Counted from the first letter of the stretch, positions 49,585 through 61,650 are shown. The stretch: DNA of 64,000 nt from Diphasiastrum complanatum (GCA_029204225.1 CM055097.1:34472804-34536803), one strand, 5' to 3'. Numbers and translations: made by a program. Notes: generated from the letters alone by a model not told the origin.

Positions 49585-49850
49585 GAAACTTTGAATATTT
49601 TGGATCACAATGAGCGCCAACGTGAATCTAAATTTTTGCAATATGGAGTGTGTTGGATCAAAAGGAGCAGCAAGGTTATTTAAAACTTTTGCAATTCAAA
49701 AATTTGCAATTTCAACACACATCTATTGAAGAAGTATTTTGCTCATGACTGCAAAGCTTTGATTTTGCATATAAAGCAAGAAACATGGAGTGTGTTGGAT
49801 CAAAAAGAGCGCCAAGGTCATTTCAAACTTTTGCAGTTAAAATTTTTCTC
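49585..49850. repeat. Diverged tandem repeat, two clear units about 150 bp apart
   Basis: 'atggagtgtgttggatcaaaa' followed by 'gagc.gc.aaggt.attt.aaacttttgca' occurs at about 49643 and 49793. A partial older copy ('tttggatcacaatgagcgccaacgtgaa') starts near 49595. Confidence 0.75.
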
Positions 49851-50006
49851 CAATTATGACGAGTTTTAATAGCTTGCAAGATATATGACCATTTGGTTTT
49901 CTACTAGATTAATCTATCAATTATTAAGATGTCTAAGTATCATCTCCATATTGATCTTCCTACAGAATATGCTCCACTATCGAAAAAAAATCTGAAAGGA
50001 TCCACC

Positions 50007-50763
50007 TTACCAGCTCACCAAATCATGGATCATAGGACGGAAGACATAAACATTGTGATCTATGGGTTGATGGAAGTTTAAATCTACAAACATATTGTTG
50101 GTGGAATCATATGACAAAGTGCCATGTTTTGAGTTATAAGTTTCATTGATATGGTAAGGAATACCAATGATGTTTTGCAAACCCTTGTTTAACACATTCC
50201 TCTCTAATTTGATCTGAAATGGCCGAGAAATAGGAATTTTTTTTTATATGTACTTGTCCAAATGTCTCTTTGATAATTTTAAACATTGTGTCATATGCAT
50301 CCCTGCTAATACCAGAATAATCACATGCTCCTTGTATCAATTTTTGGTCAATAATCTTGCCAACTTCGCCCATAAGGGCCTTTGCAATCTTGGACTTAAT
50401 TCGAGAATATCGTTGATTTCCTAGTAGACTCGTCGTTGACTTGGCTATAAGTACTGCACTCAAAGACTTTCCAATCATGTCCTTGTCTTTCAAATTTTGA
50501 TTGATGACTAAGCCTGATCTGCAAAAAACAATAAGATTTAGAAAAAAAAAACAATTTACAATCATTGATGTGCTAGATGAAACAAAAGTGAATAGTTTAA
50601 AACAAAATCTTACTTGAAAGCATATATGCTTTTTTTTCCGTTGACCCCCACTTGATGAAAGCTCATCAATACCTTTTAAAATAACTCTTTTTTGCTTATT
50701 GTTCAATATTTTCTTCCGTAATGTGTTTACTTCTGCATTTATTTGACAAGATGAGGTACGCAA
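50007..50763 (-). pseudogene. Unidentified gene or transposon relic with a short intron
   Basis: The minus strand reads CQINAEVNTLRKKILNNKQK, RVILKGIDELSSSGG, then a segment that looks like a 95-bp intron (50613-50519; donor CAA|gtaaga, acceptor ttttttgcag). It continues LVINQNLKDKDMIGKSLSAV, GNQRYSRIKSKIAKALMGEV, QLIQGACDYSGISRDAYDTM, then SYFSAISDQIREECVKQGFA, and stops at 50143. The intron length would shift the frame (95 = 3n+2), although both sides are open in the same frame, so one side carries an indel or the intron call is off by a site. A second frame (50195-50007) may continue it. The protein is basic and helical. I recognise no family. Confidence 0.45.
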
Positions 50764-51239
50764 TGTTTGTACAATTAGTTACTCAAAGATTTATTGTAAA
50801 GTTTTATGGAATCACAAATGAAAGTGTTGAAAAATTGATATTAGTTCTCAAGTTAGATGAATCAAAGTAATAAAGGGACAAAAGCTGGAAGGGTTAGTGT
50901 TACACTTATGAATGGAGCATTAAGCAATATGATAAACTTGGAGAGTCTTAATTTCAGTGTGCAGTCCGAAAATAACATCTGGTGGTTAGCAACTTTCCAG
51001 TTTTAAATCTATTTTATTGAGTACTAGCAACTAATTCATTTCGAGAATTTATGGTTTTTTGTTTTAAGCTAATATTGTTTGTTATTATAAGTCTAAGTTT
51101 TAGATATACTTGACTGATTAATATTGTTCAATTCTCTTAACATAGTCCATGATTTTGTGTTTCAAACAGGTTTTAAAATAAGATCATGGCATTCTATTTT
51201 GGATTTTTAGTAAAACCAATTATCCAGAGATAATTAAGA

Positions 51240-52390
51240 ATCATATGAGCGACACACCACTCAATGTTCTTGGAATAGGTGATTTTAAGGTGGAATGACA
51301 TTTGGATGGAGACCTGAAGTCGTTGAAGTGCTGTTCAATGTCTCACATGGAGTAAATTCAAAACATCTCATGCCTCTATTGCATGAAAACTACACAAGAC
51401 ATGTCAAAGAGCACAAGAGTTTCAAGGGATATTGAAGATTCGACTTGGAAACCAGTACTATCGATTTTGCTAAAAAATGTCCACATTTTTAAAAATGTCC
51501 ACAATTTTACATTACATGGAGAGGTTATAATTCTTCATATTTGGTTTGCCTAGAATACTAAGCCAGAGTCACTGGCCAAAAAAACAATAGCTTGATTGGA
51601 GAAAGTTCTATCAAAAGCGGGTCTTCATAAAGGACACATTAGAATACAAAAGGATGAGAAGCTTTCGAGGAAAACGAGAAACATCCCATGCAAACCAAGC
51701 ATAGAAGGATCCAAAGCTCGTCGTTTCTTATCAAATCATTCCGGAAAACAGACTAAAATCTAGTCCTCAATTTGTATAGATGTACTCAATGCCACAAAGG
51801 ATTTTGTAGAAAAAGGAACAACAAGGATTAAAAAAGTTGAAGTGTGGACAAAGCTTGACAACATGGTCAAATTGCTCATAAAAGATAAATTGTCTGATAC
51901 TAATGTCCTACTAATTGAGAAATCAAACAATTGAGTTTGTGGATGCAGTTAAAGGGGGGTGGGGTGAAGATCATATTACGCATTATATGGTAAATCTCTT
52001 TTCAATGTAGCTAGCTCTTAGAACTATAATTTCATGGCACATATACTAAATTTAAAATGATTAATATGACAATGTTTGTATCTCTGATATTGAAACACAT
52101 TTTACGACATCTTGCATGAGATTTTGCAAAAGCTTACGGCAGTCTAAGTATTTGGTCATCACAAGGAATGGAGAAATTACATTGGCAAGCCAGAGCATCA
52201 TTTCATCGAAATACACAACACGATGGAACATCTCAAAAAAATAGTTACATCATCCAGCTATTTCAATGGTTCTACTTATGTGTTCAAATTCGATACAAAA
52301 CTAGATCAACAAATTATCAAAAATTTAGAAAGGTGTGCAAATTTATAGACAAAAATAATATTGATGCAAGACTCAACTCAACGGTTATTT
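51240..52390 (+). pseudogene. Unidentified coding-like relics
   Basis: Plus-strand islands with protein-like composition: about 51785-51930 (NATKDFVEKGTTRIKKVEVW then LDNMVKLLIKDKLSDTNVLL), about 51935-51995 (EFVDAVKGGWGEDHITHYMV) and about 52160-52345 (KEWRNYIGKPEHHFIEIHNT then YFNGSTYVFKFDTKLDQQII). Stops and frame changes separate them. They might be exons of one gene or remains of a transposon that also includes the minus-strand relic at 50.0-50.8 kb. No family recognised. Confidence 0.3.
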
Positions 52391-52434
52391 TCATGATATC
52401 AGACAAAAAGAGTATATGTATTATACCACTTGAA

Positions 52435-52620
52435 ATAGGTAGCAAGAGATATAAGAATCCTTATAGTCACCATCTTTGCCACAGGTGCAAAGGTCTCCTC
52501 ATAATCAAGTCCATGGATTTGAGCAAATCCCTTGGCACATAATCTTGCCTTGTACTTGTTAATAGCCATCTTGATTATACTTGATTCGAAATACCCACTT
52601 GGATAAAGAGCATCTCTTTC
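52435..52620 (-). mobile_element. Copia RT scrap (fingers region)
   Basis: The minus strand reads INKYKARLCAKGFAQIHGLD then YEETFAPVAKMVTIRILISL, nearly identical to the corresponding part of Copia A at about 30380-30490 (TINKYKARLCAKGFAQIHGL). It is bordered by unrelated sequence on both sides. Confidence 0.9.
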
Positions 52621-52960
52621 TCTAGACCGAGGAGGACTCACCAATAATTTTGATGCACATTATCTAGTTCATAATAAAAACTAGACTCCTTTCTTGGCAA
52701 AATTGAAAACTCTTGAAAGTCACAATATAATTTCTTCCACCTAGAAGGTAGAATTTGGATTGGTGGTAGCAAAAGTGTTGAAGTCCATGAACTTGTGGTA
52801 GGTCTAATACCAAGAACAAAACTAGGATGTGTGGAGTCGTCCATCTCCCTTCCTAGATGAGTGACTATAGCAGTTTTGTCAAACCGCTTCTGCTCATGCA
52901 CGTGTTGCTCCATCGTCCTAATTTTCAAGAGCGCAAACTACTTGTCTTATTCACTAAGTG
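52621..52960. other. No gene recognised
   Basis: The minus-strand frame 52928-52638 (96 codons) may be linker sequence of the adjacent Copia scrap, but no motif supports it. Confidence 0.3.
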
Positions 52961-52970
52961 TTGCGTGTAG

Positions 52971-53475
52971 TATGCACTAAGTGAGCATGGTGATAACTCT
53001 GGATAGAGGATTCTGGTATGCACTAAGTGAGCACGGGGATAAGCTCTAGATTCGTAATGCCAAGTCTGAATTTTTTCTTTGTATTTTTGATGCACCTCCA
53101 GAGGTGGAATTTGCTTGCACCTCCAGAATTCTAATCCATGATAAAAGCATCAGCGATTCTGTCCATAAACTGGTCCAGAATTCTCATCCTTCAGTAACAT
53201 CATCAGCGTTCTGTCAAGAATCAATGAGAGATAAAAAAGAATTCAGACTTGTCATTACGCAGGGGAAGGCCCAGCCCCTCGGGCCTTTCGTGCAGGTCGG
53301 GCCCTGCCCTCTCTCTCCCACCCTCGGGCAAGGGCCCTCTCAGCACGGAAGGCCCTCGCCCCCACAAAAAGACGATTCTGGTATGCACTAAGTGAGCATG
53401 GGGATAAGCTCTAGATATGAAAAGACATCCTTGTGTATGCACTAAGTGAACATTATAGGGAAAAGCTCTAGATCC
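52971..53475. repeat. Four copies of a TATGCACTAAGTGAGCA repeat around a GC-rich foldback
   Basis: Copies start at 52971, 53017, 53382 and 53436. The second and third belong to a longer direct repeat (53009-53050 and 53374-53415) that differs at one position in 42. Between them lies a second small duplication ('ccagaattct..catcagcg.ttctgtc' at about 53122 and 53173) and a very GC-rich island (53262-53366) whose arms 53281-53293 and 53343-53355 are inverted copies (12 of 13). Confidence 0.85.
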
Positions 53476-53479
53476 CAAA

Positions 53480-54398
53480 AGATGAAGTGTCCATGAGAAA
53501 GAAAAGCAAAGGAATATGCACCTCTTGATTTAAGGATGGGGCTGGTATGGTAGATAAGAAGGTCATCCCATGCACCATCCTTTGGGGGACCCCCGCGGCA
53601 CTTCCGGGTGACCATCGACAACTCCTTTCCTCTTCCTCCACACTCATCTTCCTACTCTGAGCGATGGCGATGGCGATGGCGATGGCGTTTGCCCATTGCC
53701 CAATCTCCCCAAGACTTAGTCTCTCCCTCTCGATTCCGTGGCAAATTTGCACTCCATCGCAATTATTTTCTTTCCATTTACACTCTCAAAACTGATTAAT
53801 CTCGGTTTTTCATCTCGTTTTCCCTTCCAAATCTGCCTAGTCTTAGTTTTCCCTTCGCAGATTATCTTCCTTCACCCTGGCCGATCTGGCCAGCACTACA
53901 TAGATCTAATCATTCTTTTTTACTTCTCAAAGTATTTGCTTAATTGAGACTCTTGAAAGAAAGGATTGATTGCGTATGGGTTGTATTTATGATTGAGTGT
54001 ATTGGCTATGTACATTCCTGAGCCTTTCTGAATTAGAAAATTTAGATGATCGTTAGATTGTGGGCAAGCTGTAGTTGCTGTATATGATGATCAAGCTAGC
54101 AAAACATTCCAGACAGTTATTCAGTGGTAGTGATTTGTAGTAGCTGCACGGATTTCAGGAACAATCGATGAGATCTGACAACCTCTTGTGACTTCTTCAA
54201 AGAGGAGGCTTGAGTAGGAGTGCATAGATTATTAGATCTAGGTTCTGCGGTGGAGAATCTTCTGTGCAGCAGCTAATTTGCACGATTATGATGAACACTA
54301 GAACGAGTTGGCGTTAGATAATTTCTAGAGCTGCAGGTCCATGCGATCGAGTCCAGGAATTTAGGATCAAAGCAAGGAAGGCGTGAGAGCTGTCGAAT
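53480..54398 (+). promoter_or_regulatory. Probable promoter and 5' UTR of the coiled-coil gene
   Basis: From about 53590 the sequence becomes pyrimidine-rich and less AT-rich. A small upstream frame starts at 53664 (GATGGC repeated four times, Met-Ala repeats) and stops after 43 codons. It could be a uORF or simply UTR. No convincing TATA box was assigned. Confidence 0.4.
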
Positions 54399-56451
54399 AT
54401 GGCTTTAGCTACCAAGGAGATCGACATACCTTTGACTTCCTCCATCAAACAAATGTCGAACCCGAAGAAACGCAATGGTAACTTTCCCTTCTTCTTTTTT
54501 TGCATAGACGATTGCACCGAAATCAATCTTCAATCTTCACAAGTTCATTGCATACGTATCATTGATAGAAAACAAGTCAACATAGATCGAGGATCAACAT
54601 TAGCCATGGGTTTGCTATATATGACACTCTCTGTATCCCAGGATCTAATTCTAATCCTTGGGTACCTAATATCAGAAAAATCAACTCTACAGAAACGAAG
54701 CTTTTACTCTCGAGTCTCGTATGCTGTGATTTCTGCAATCATATTATCGTTATGGGGTCATCCTATTTTTTGGAGGCTTCTATGGATTCAGTACTTGAAA
54801 ACCTTCTCAGTGTGCCGCTTTAATCTCGTCCTTAAGAATATCGTCTTAAGGAACAGCGCTTGAACATAGGATAATTGACGCTTTGATTTGTTTGATCATT
54901 CATGCCATAGAGCCGTCGCAAGGATCAGGAACAGGCCGCTTTAATCATATACAGTTTTGTTCATTGGGCGTGAAAAGGTAGTATTCTATAATTTCTTTGA
55001 TTAAAACGTCCTGGATGATCACGAAAGCTCATTAGATTTGAGATATTTTAACTAGAAATGAACTGAAGTAGATCTTTAAGTTTGAATAGCAGATCAGCTC
55101 TTTATTCAGCCACAAATCTCTAAGCTTTTCTGATGGAAGTGTAGTAATCTCAATTTTCAAATGTAAGGATTACTCGTCAGAGAAAGTCATGAAAAAATTT
55201 CGAAGTCTTTTACGCTCTATTGGTTTTGTCTTGGATGGTTCAGCTATTGGTATGTTCAAGACGATTAGTTATAGAATCCACAAAAGGGGGGAGCTAAGTA
55301 GCCCGCTTTGTATCTAATATCTCATAGTTTTTCTTTGTCTTGGTAACTCTTGTAGTTTGATTCTCAGCTCGCACTGGTCCTGCTTGATTATAATTTCTGT
55401 TTTTTGCTTCTATATTATTGTTTTGATATAAACCGTTCGGCTGCTTTCCTTCCATGCATAATTTTTCTAAGCTTCACTTAATGACATCACTCTCAAGAAT
55501 TTGGATATATCTACGAATCTCACAAATAGATATAAACTAAACATTATTCAGCTATGGTGATTTGATTCGTGATTTCAACTTGCTGACGCTTGATGGTATC
55601 TGTGTTTGGATAAACGGAGCAGCAGATTATCCTGCTCATCATGAGTTGATGAATAGCGATCCCGGAGTATTTACTCCTCGAAAGCCAAGGACTCCAGCAA
55701 AATTCCGCCTATCAGTGAGCATTAAGAAGGAGCCTTTGTTTTCCTTACAAGAAGACAGACTACGGGAGTCGCTGCTCACTGAGCGCAAGCGAGTGATAAC
55801 AAGTGACTTTTCCTCTCCAGACAGCGTGCTGCCTCCCCCTGATTTTGACGAAGCGTCCTATCCACGAGGGTGGGTGGTGGGCAAAAGACGGAGGCTTGTA
55901 AATGTAGACGTGGTGGAGAGTATGCGTAGAATCGCTGTGCATGAGATGAACAGAAAGGTCCAATCTACTGCCCAAATGCTAAATTGTCAAAAACCGATCT
56001 AATAGCTTTCAACCTGCCTGCACTAAACTAGTTGAATTACAATTAATCTTTGATGTTGTTTCCTCTTCCTCTTCCTCTTTCTCTCGGGATGCTGAGAATT
56101 TCCTTTATAAATGACGCCTATGTTTGTGCAATGAACTGATTGAGCTGGAAATGCCAATGTCGCTTGAGATAGGATCGAGAGATAACCGGCTTGAACGAGC
56201 AGCTGGATGAGGATGCGAGGACCATGGAGTTTTTGCAGCTACAGCTACAGCAAGAGCGCTCTCGGCGTTTGCATGCGGAGCGAGACAATGCAATGCTGCA
56301 TGGGAGGATCGCAACGATCATGAGCATGTTTGGAGAGGAAGAACTAGAAGAAGGTCAGATTGAAGAAGAAGAACAAGAAGATGAAGAAGAATTAGATCAA
56401 GCCTCCATTTCTTCTGCGGATGAACCTCCTATTTCTGATGATCAAGCATAG
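54399..56451 (+). CDS. Plant coiled-coil protein with acidic tail, three exons, about 229 aa, uncharacterised
   Basis: Model: exon 1 54399-54477 ([20 protein letters not shown]...KKRN), exon 2 55626-55957, exon 3 56173-56451 ending at TAG. Donors are AATG|GTAACT and AAAG|GTCCAA; acceptors are gcagcag and gagatag, and all phases match. Exon 2 gives [20 protein letters not shown], a basic SP/TP-rich region and [20 protein letters not shown]. Exon 3 begins [20 protein letters not shown] and continues as a heptad coiled coil to about [10 protein letters not shown], then an acidic tail of Glu/Asp ([13 protein letters not shown]). The basic KRRR could be a nuclear signal. An alternative exon 2 start near 55552 would add about 25 residues but breaks phase with exon 1. 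Function unknown. Confidence 0.65.
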
Positions 56452-56652
56452 ATGGATGGTTGAAGTGGGTGATGAGCCGACTGGCTGCTTTTTCAGCTGG
56501 ACATTGAATGGAATTCTTTCGAATAGATGGATCTTTAAGCATTTATTGGAGATCATGGAATTGAGTGTATAACCTTTAAAGCCATGAAGATCCGGTTTGT
56601 AATTTGTTCTCGTGTATATATCATTCTTTAACAATCAAGCCAAGTTACAAGA

Positions 56653-56655
<3 letters not shown>

Positions 56656-56720
<65 letters not shown>
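56656..56720. repeat. (CT)n(AT)n microsatellite
   Basis: A CT run of about 32 bp passes directly into an AT run of about 33 bp, 200 bp after the stop codon of the coiled-coil gene. Confidence 0.97.
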
Positions 56721-56725
<5 letters not shown>

Positions 56726-56802
56726 GAAACCTATCAGGGTTTTTTTGAGTTAGGTTTGAGGTAGAAAATTAGAGATATAGTCAAGTGTGTGTAAGTGAGT
56801 CA

Positions 56803-56835
56803 GTCTTGTGTGTGTGTGAGAGAGAGAGAGATAGA

Positions 56836-56878
<43 letters not shown>

Positions 56879-57158
56879 GTGTGTTGAGAGGAGGAGGATT
56901 GGACTAGGTATACATCGTTCATGAGGAGGTGGCCGGCTACGACCTGTAGCAAGATGAGCCGTGAGGCGGCAAATCTAGTTGCAAGGTTGTTAGCCCACCG
57001 TAGGATGAATGATACCTAACGTAGCAAGAGAGAGATAGACATTCAAGATCTAAATCTGTTTGCAGCCGGTGGTATGGCTCATAATCTGAGTGTTCTCAGC
57101 CATTGACGTAATGCCACATGTCCACTATCACTGCTCATGACTGCTATGTGATGATGGC

Positions 57159-57208
<50 letters not shown>

Positions 57209-57210
57209 AC
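56803..57210. repeat. Two GA microsatellites with GC-richer spacer
   Basis: (GT)n(GA)n at 56806-56876 and (GA)n at 57164-57208. The spacer between them has a higher GC content than its surroundings, with recurring 'gtagca' and 'ggccggctacga' words, but no reading frame. Confidence 0.9.
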
Positions 57211-57290
57211 ATGTGAGAGAGAGAAAGTCAAAGGGATGAGATATGGTGAGTGAATGTTGACAGAGAGAAAGAGGGAAAAGATATGGACAA

Positions 57291-57318
57291 GGTAGCGGGC
57301 GTGGGCAGGCCCGCTACC
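57291..57318. repeat. Perfect 10-bp hairpin (GGTAGCGGGC/GCCCGCTACC)
   Basis: Arms 57291-57300 and 57309-57318 with an 8-base loop (gtgggcag). Not followed by a T run on either strand. Confidence 0.85.
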
Positions 57319-60198
57319 GGTTGTAGCATGCAGCCTTCATGCACCGAGCCGCCTCTTCTTGACATTTTTTCTCTTTCTAGAATGTTTTAGAGCTCTCTCT
57401 CTAGAAGATTCTACACAAAATTTGCACCACATTAATATTTAGTATTTAGAAGTTTTAGGGTTTCCAAAAAACCCATCCTCTCTCCATCACAACATACATT
57501 CTCATTATGTTTCCTCCCTGAAACCCTAGTTCTACAAAAATCCTAGCTTTTCACACTTCTCATTTTGGAGGTCTCATTTACACATATATCGAAGATTCAG
57601 ATAAAATAGCATGAGATAACATATATAACAAAACCTTATCATGAGATAAACTGCAGTGTGTGTACATCAATGAGATCTCATTGAGTAGCATTGGTCAAAC
57701 CTTATAGTACCCGTAGGCTAGTTAAATCACACTTTGTCTACCACTGGTGACATAAGTTTCCAACACTTCACTTCATCACTAGTTTTCTCCCTTAAAACAT
57801 TCTCTCTATATAATCACTTTATATATAGTTCGTCATTGCACTTACTCTAGAAGGGAAAAAAATATTAAAAACTTCACAACAAACAATAAGCAAACACAAA
57901 TTTTGCTTTGCTCAATTGCAAATAGAATTGCTTTTGTATATAAATTGTGAGATTACGGACATTTAGTTGTAAAAACTGTGATTACTTAATTTGTGAGTAC
58001 AATTGTGCAGTATTGAACATTCTCAATCATGAGAATGTCGCGAAATCATTACACCAATGATTGAGAACATGACTTTGTTATAGACAATGACTACTTTTTT
58101 CCAATTGTCATTGAATTTGCTAGTTGAAAAGCATGAAATTTTGAATTCATGAATAAAAGATATGAAATAATGCTTAATTGATTTTGTTTTCTAGTTTTTG
58201 AAATTAGAATATTTCTATTTATTTCAAGTTCTCTTTGAAAGGGACTTTTTAAGTCAGTTGTCATAAAAAAATTAGTTCAAGGTCCAAATGATGCACCATT
58301 GCACAGACAATTAAGCAAAAACATCTACTTGTAGCACAAAATGCAGTCATTGATTGCAAATACATTATCTTTTATGCTCATACTTATATACTACAAAAAG
58401 TTGTACCAAAAACACTAATTAATATCACGATCTTTACATAACAATCAACTTTTGAAAATTAACTAGCATTATCAATTGATAGCATGAATGTGTAAGGGCC
58501 TATCAAGTACTAGCTTAAATAACAATCTACATTAAATATACGTTGTACATGACATTTCTTGAAACATTTTCAGCCACTTTTTATAAAGCATTAAGCTATC
58601 AAGCTAACATGCCTAACCTTTGTCAGGTTGAGCAAGTAAATGCTGTTTATTTTTGTACAATTTTAAATTAATCAATCACTTTTTAGCTTTGTGAAGTGAT
58701 AAGCTATCATGATGATTTTGTCAAAGCTTGTGTCATTGCATTGTGACTTTGAGAATCGCATCATTTTTCTAAAGTGCTTTGAGTTGAAATTTTTTTTTTT
58801 GATCATTTTTAGCATTTTAATTATAAAGCAAAGCTTGTCCAATCACAAAGGTCACCTCTTTTTTTCTTTTTTTTTCTTTGCCAAAGCTTGAATGGTTCTT
58901 TAACTGTGAGCATACCTGTGTCTATGACAAAGCTTGTTGGAACATGATGTGGAGTGCATCACTTACAATGTAGTAACATATTTTATGCACAAATGTACAA
59001 TTTCATACTGAACCTAACCTAGGAACATGAGGCTCTAGACATCTCAACGACGCATGAGGTTTGAGTGTGCATCAACATGGTGGGAAGTCCCATAGTACCC
59101 AACTTGTTCCACTCATCAACATGGTGGGAAATTCCCATAGTACCCAACTAGTCCCACTATCCTCACACTTAATACATTTTCTACTCTTACCCATTTGCAC
59201 AATTTGCATTAAAATTTAGACTTTGAGGTGAAATAAAATGCCCACCATTATGATATATTTTCATTTAAAACATCTAGAATCATAGTAATAGTAATAAAAA
59301 AAAGACTACCAGGGCCTTTGTTGTTTATCACAAATAATCTTGTTATTTTGTAAGATTCTTACATAGACAATGTGATTATTGTTTAGCATATGTCAAATTA
59401 GGCAAAGTAATTGAGAGCTTCTAATCGATAGTACCAAGAAAAACTATTGAAATTTTGTCTTCTCTACAAAGTTTACATAAGGAAAACCATTCAAGGTCGT
59501 TGTGAAAGGCTAGACATGATCTTACAAAGATGTTGTCGTAGGCCATGTATGTAGAGTTTTACTTTTCTTTTGAGACACTATAGTGACCTACATTATAGTT
59601 TTAGTATCGTATGCTCTAAAATATGTGGATAATATATAAAATACTCTTCTTTAGACATCAATTATACAATAAAAAACCTTCTCCATCATCAAATTCTCAA
59701 GAAAATGCAATGAAATAGAGTATTAAAACTATCACCAGTAGCCAAAGATTGCCAAGTGCATTTGAATTAGTCATGTGAGATGTAAGAACAAGGATAAAAG
59801 CCAACCACATCTCAAATTAAAATCTTATGAACAAATGTCATTTGATAGAGAAATGTCAGAAGCACAATGTTCTTAAAGTGACATTGATTATATGCCAAAG
59901 GATGCCATGGCATCATCATTTCCAAATGTACAAGAATCTAAAGTATTATGGGTAAGTAAGGATGTGATATTTCTTTAACATGCATGTCCTTGTTGCCCAA
60001 GTGAGCGAAGTTGAAACCCCAACCACAAAAAGATGACATGACTATTTGGTCATGTTGGCCAACAACTACATATACAATATTGTGTAATGTCAACTGCTCA
60101 CTTCCCTTGTATTTTGGATCCACCCTAAAATAGCAAAACATGGGACAGTTAACATTTTGAAAATTTCTAGAAAGAGAGCAACCTAGAAGTCGAGAGGA

Positions 60199-60202
<4 letters not shown>
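57319..60202. other. No gene recognised
   Basis: AT-rich sequence. At 59071-59157 a 44-bp unit ('atcaacatggtgggaa..tcccatagtacccaact') is tandemly duplicated. The open frames 58709-58891 plus and 60141-59938 minus have no motif. Confidence 0.5.

Positions 60203-60259
<57 letters not shown>
60203..60259. repeat. (GA)n microsatellite, about 57 bp
   Basis: A perfect GA run. Confidence 0.98.
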
Positions 60260-60260
<1 letters not shown>

Positions 60261-60789
60261 ACAAAAAGGTGCGGAAGAGGAGAGAAGGATTGCAAAGGAG
60301 GTGTGTTGTTCCTTGAAGGGCATCATTCAAGAATTGGCTATGGTAGATTAGTGTTGACAGTTTTTTTTGTAGCAAATTTTGGTGAAAAGTGTGGTAAATT
60401 CATAATTTTTTAGCTTTTCAAGATTTTTGTGTCAACTTTTGAGGCGCACTATGTTAAATTCATGCCTTTTGGAATCTCATTTTTACTAAGCTTAATTAGA
60501 GTTTTAATATCACAAGAAAGCACCAGTTGTAAAGAAGGATAGCAATGTCATCTAAAATAGTGTTGTAGGCTTAGAAATCATGACATTAGGAGAAATATGG
60601 GCTCAAAATGGGGCCTGTACAAAATTTGAGTTTAGAGAGAGCTTATGTAGAGAGAGAATGTGAATGCAAAAAGCCACAAAAAGACATAGTGATTGAATAC
60701 AAGAGAGGAGAGGTTTTTGGCAAATAAATATTGGAACTGGGTGTCTAAGAGGGTGAGCTCTTGTAGGTATATATAGACCCCTCCCCCTT

Positions 60790-61650
60790 ATAATCTTCTG
60801 ATGACAATTAAGTACCAATTTATGATCCGTCAATCATAAATATTTAGAATCTTATGATTTGTCAATCATAATTCACAGGACTCAAAAACCATAATCATTA
60901 AAGATTCCGAAGTATATGTACAACATACCACTCTAAATATATAAGAACCATTCTAAATCTTTTCCTGCACCAAGGGAAATTATTGGCCGATTTCAAGAAT
61001 ATTCTTCCAACCTGATCCTTAACAAGATTATGAGTCATATAAATTCTGCGATCAATCAGCTAATTAAAGATAGAAGGCATACAAGAACCATTTTAACATC
61101 CGTCTTCAACTACGAAAATTTTACACGAACCTCTAGAACAAAATCTAGAGATTACAAAGTTCTGCTGAATCCCAACTGAATTTAGTGGCTATCCTTGATA
61201 TTTGTTAAACTCTGTTCTCCAATATGAGCTCATTGGGATACAGTCAATAACTTAGAGTCTATTTCTCATTCAAGAAATATTCTATACCAAGAATTTCCTA
61301 TATTCTATGCACAGAACTTTTACTGATAAATACTAATGACTCATAAATCATGTATCTTAAAAGCAACATAGAACAAAACAAAATAGTTCCTGGTAAATTC
61401 TCTTCACACTGCTTATTCAACAAATTTAACTTTTAACCAGGAGTAATCTCCCAACTGCTCAAGTAAATTGCTAACGATTCAGAAATTTCAAATGTCTAGG
61501 TGCCGAATTTGTTTATCCTAGAACTTATTCCAGAACAACACCACATTTAGATGCTCTTCTAAACCATCACTAAGTTAATGAATTACCCTTTCCACAAAAA
61601 GAGTCATTAACCTACAAGTAATTGTTCCGAACATTACTTGTTCACATGTC
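60790..61650 (+). repeat. Dispersed repeat, copy 2
   Basis: Collinear with 6470-8720 (see copy 1), but shorter. Anchors: 'gatttgtcaatcataattcacagg', 'gaaattattgg..gatttcaagaatattc', and 'aatctagagattacaaagttctgctgaatccc'. No coding capacity recognised. Confidence 0.6.

Noticed and set aside
53221-53478. Minus-strand 85-codon frame over the GC-rich island
   Set aside because: The frame follows base composition of a foldback and direct repeats and shows no domain.
54399-54863. 154-codon open frame as an intronless gene
   Set aside because: Only its first 26 codons fit the three-exon model; a good donor (G|GTAACT) follows, and the rest reads like intron with hydrophobic low-information text.
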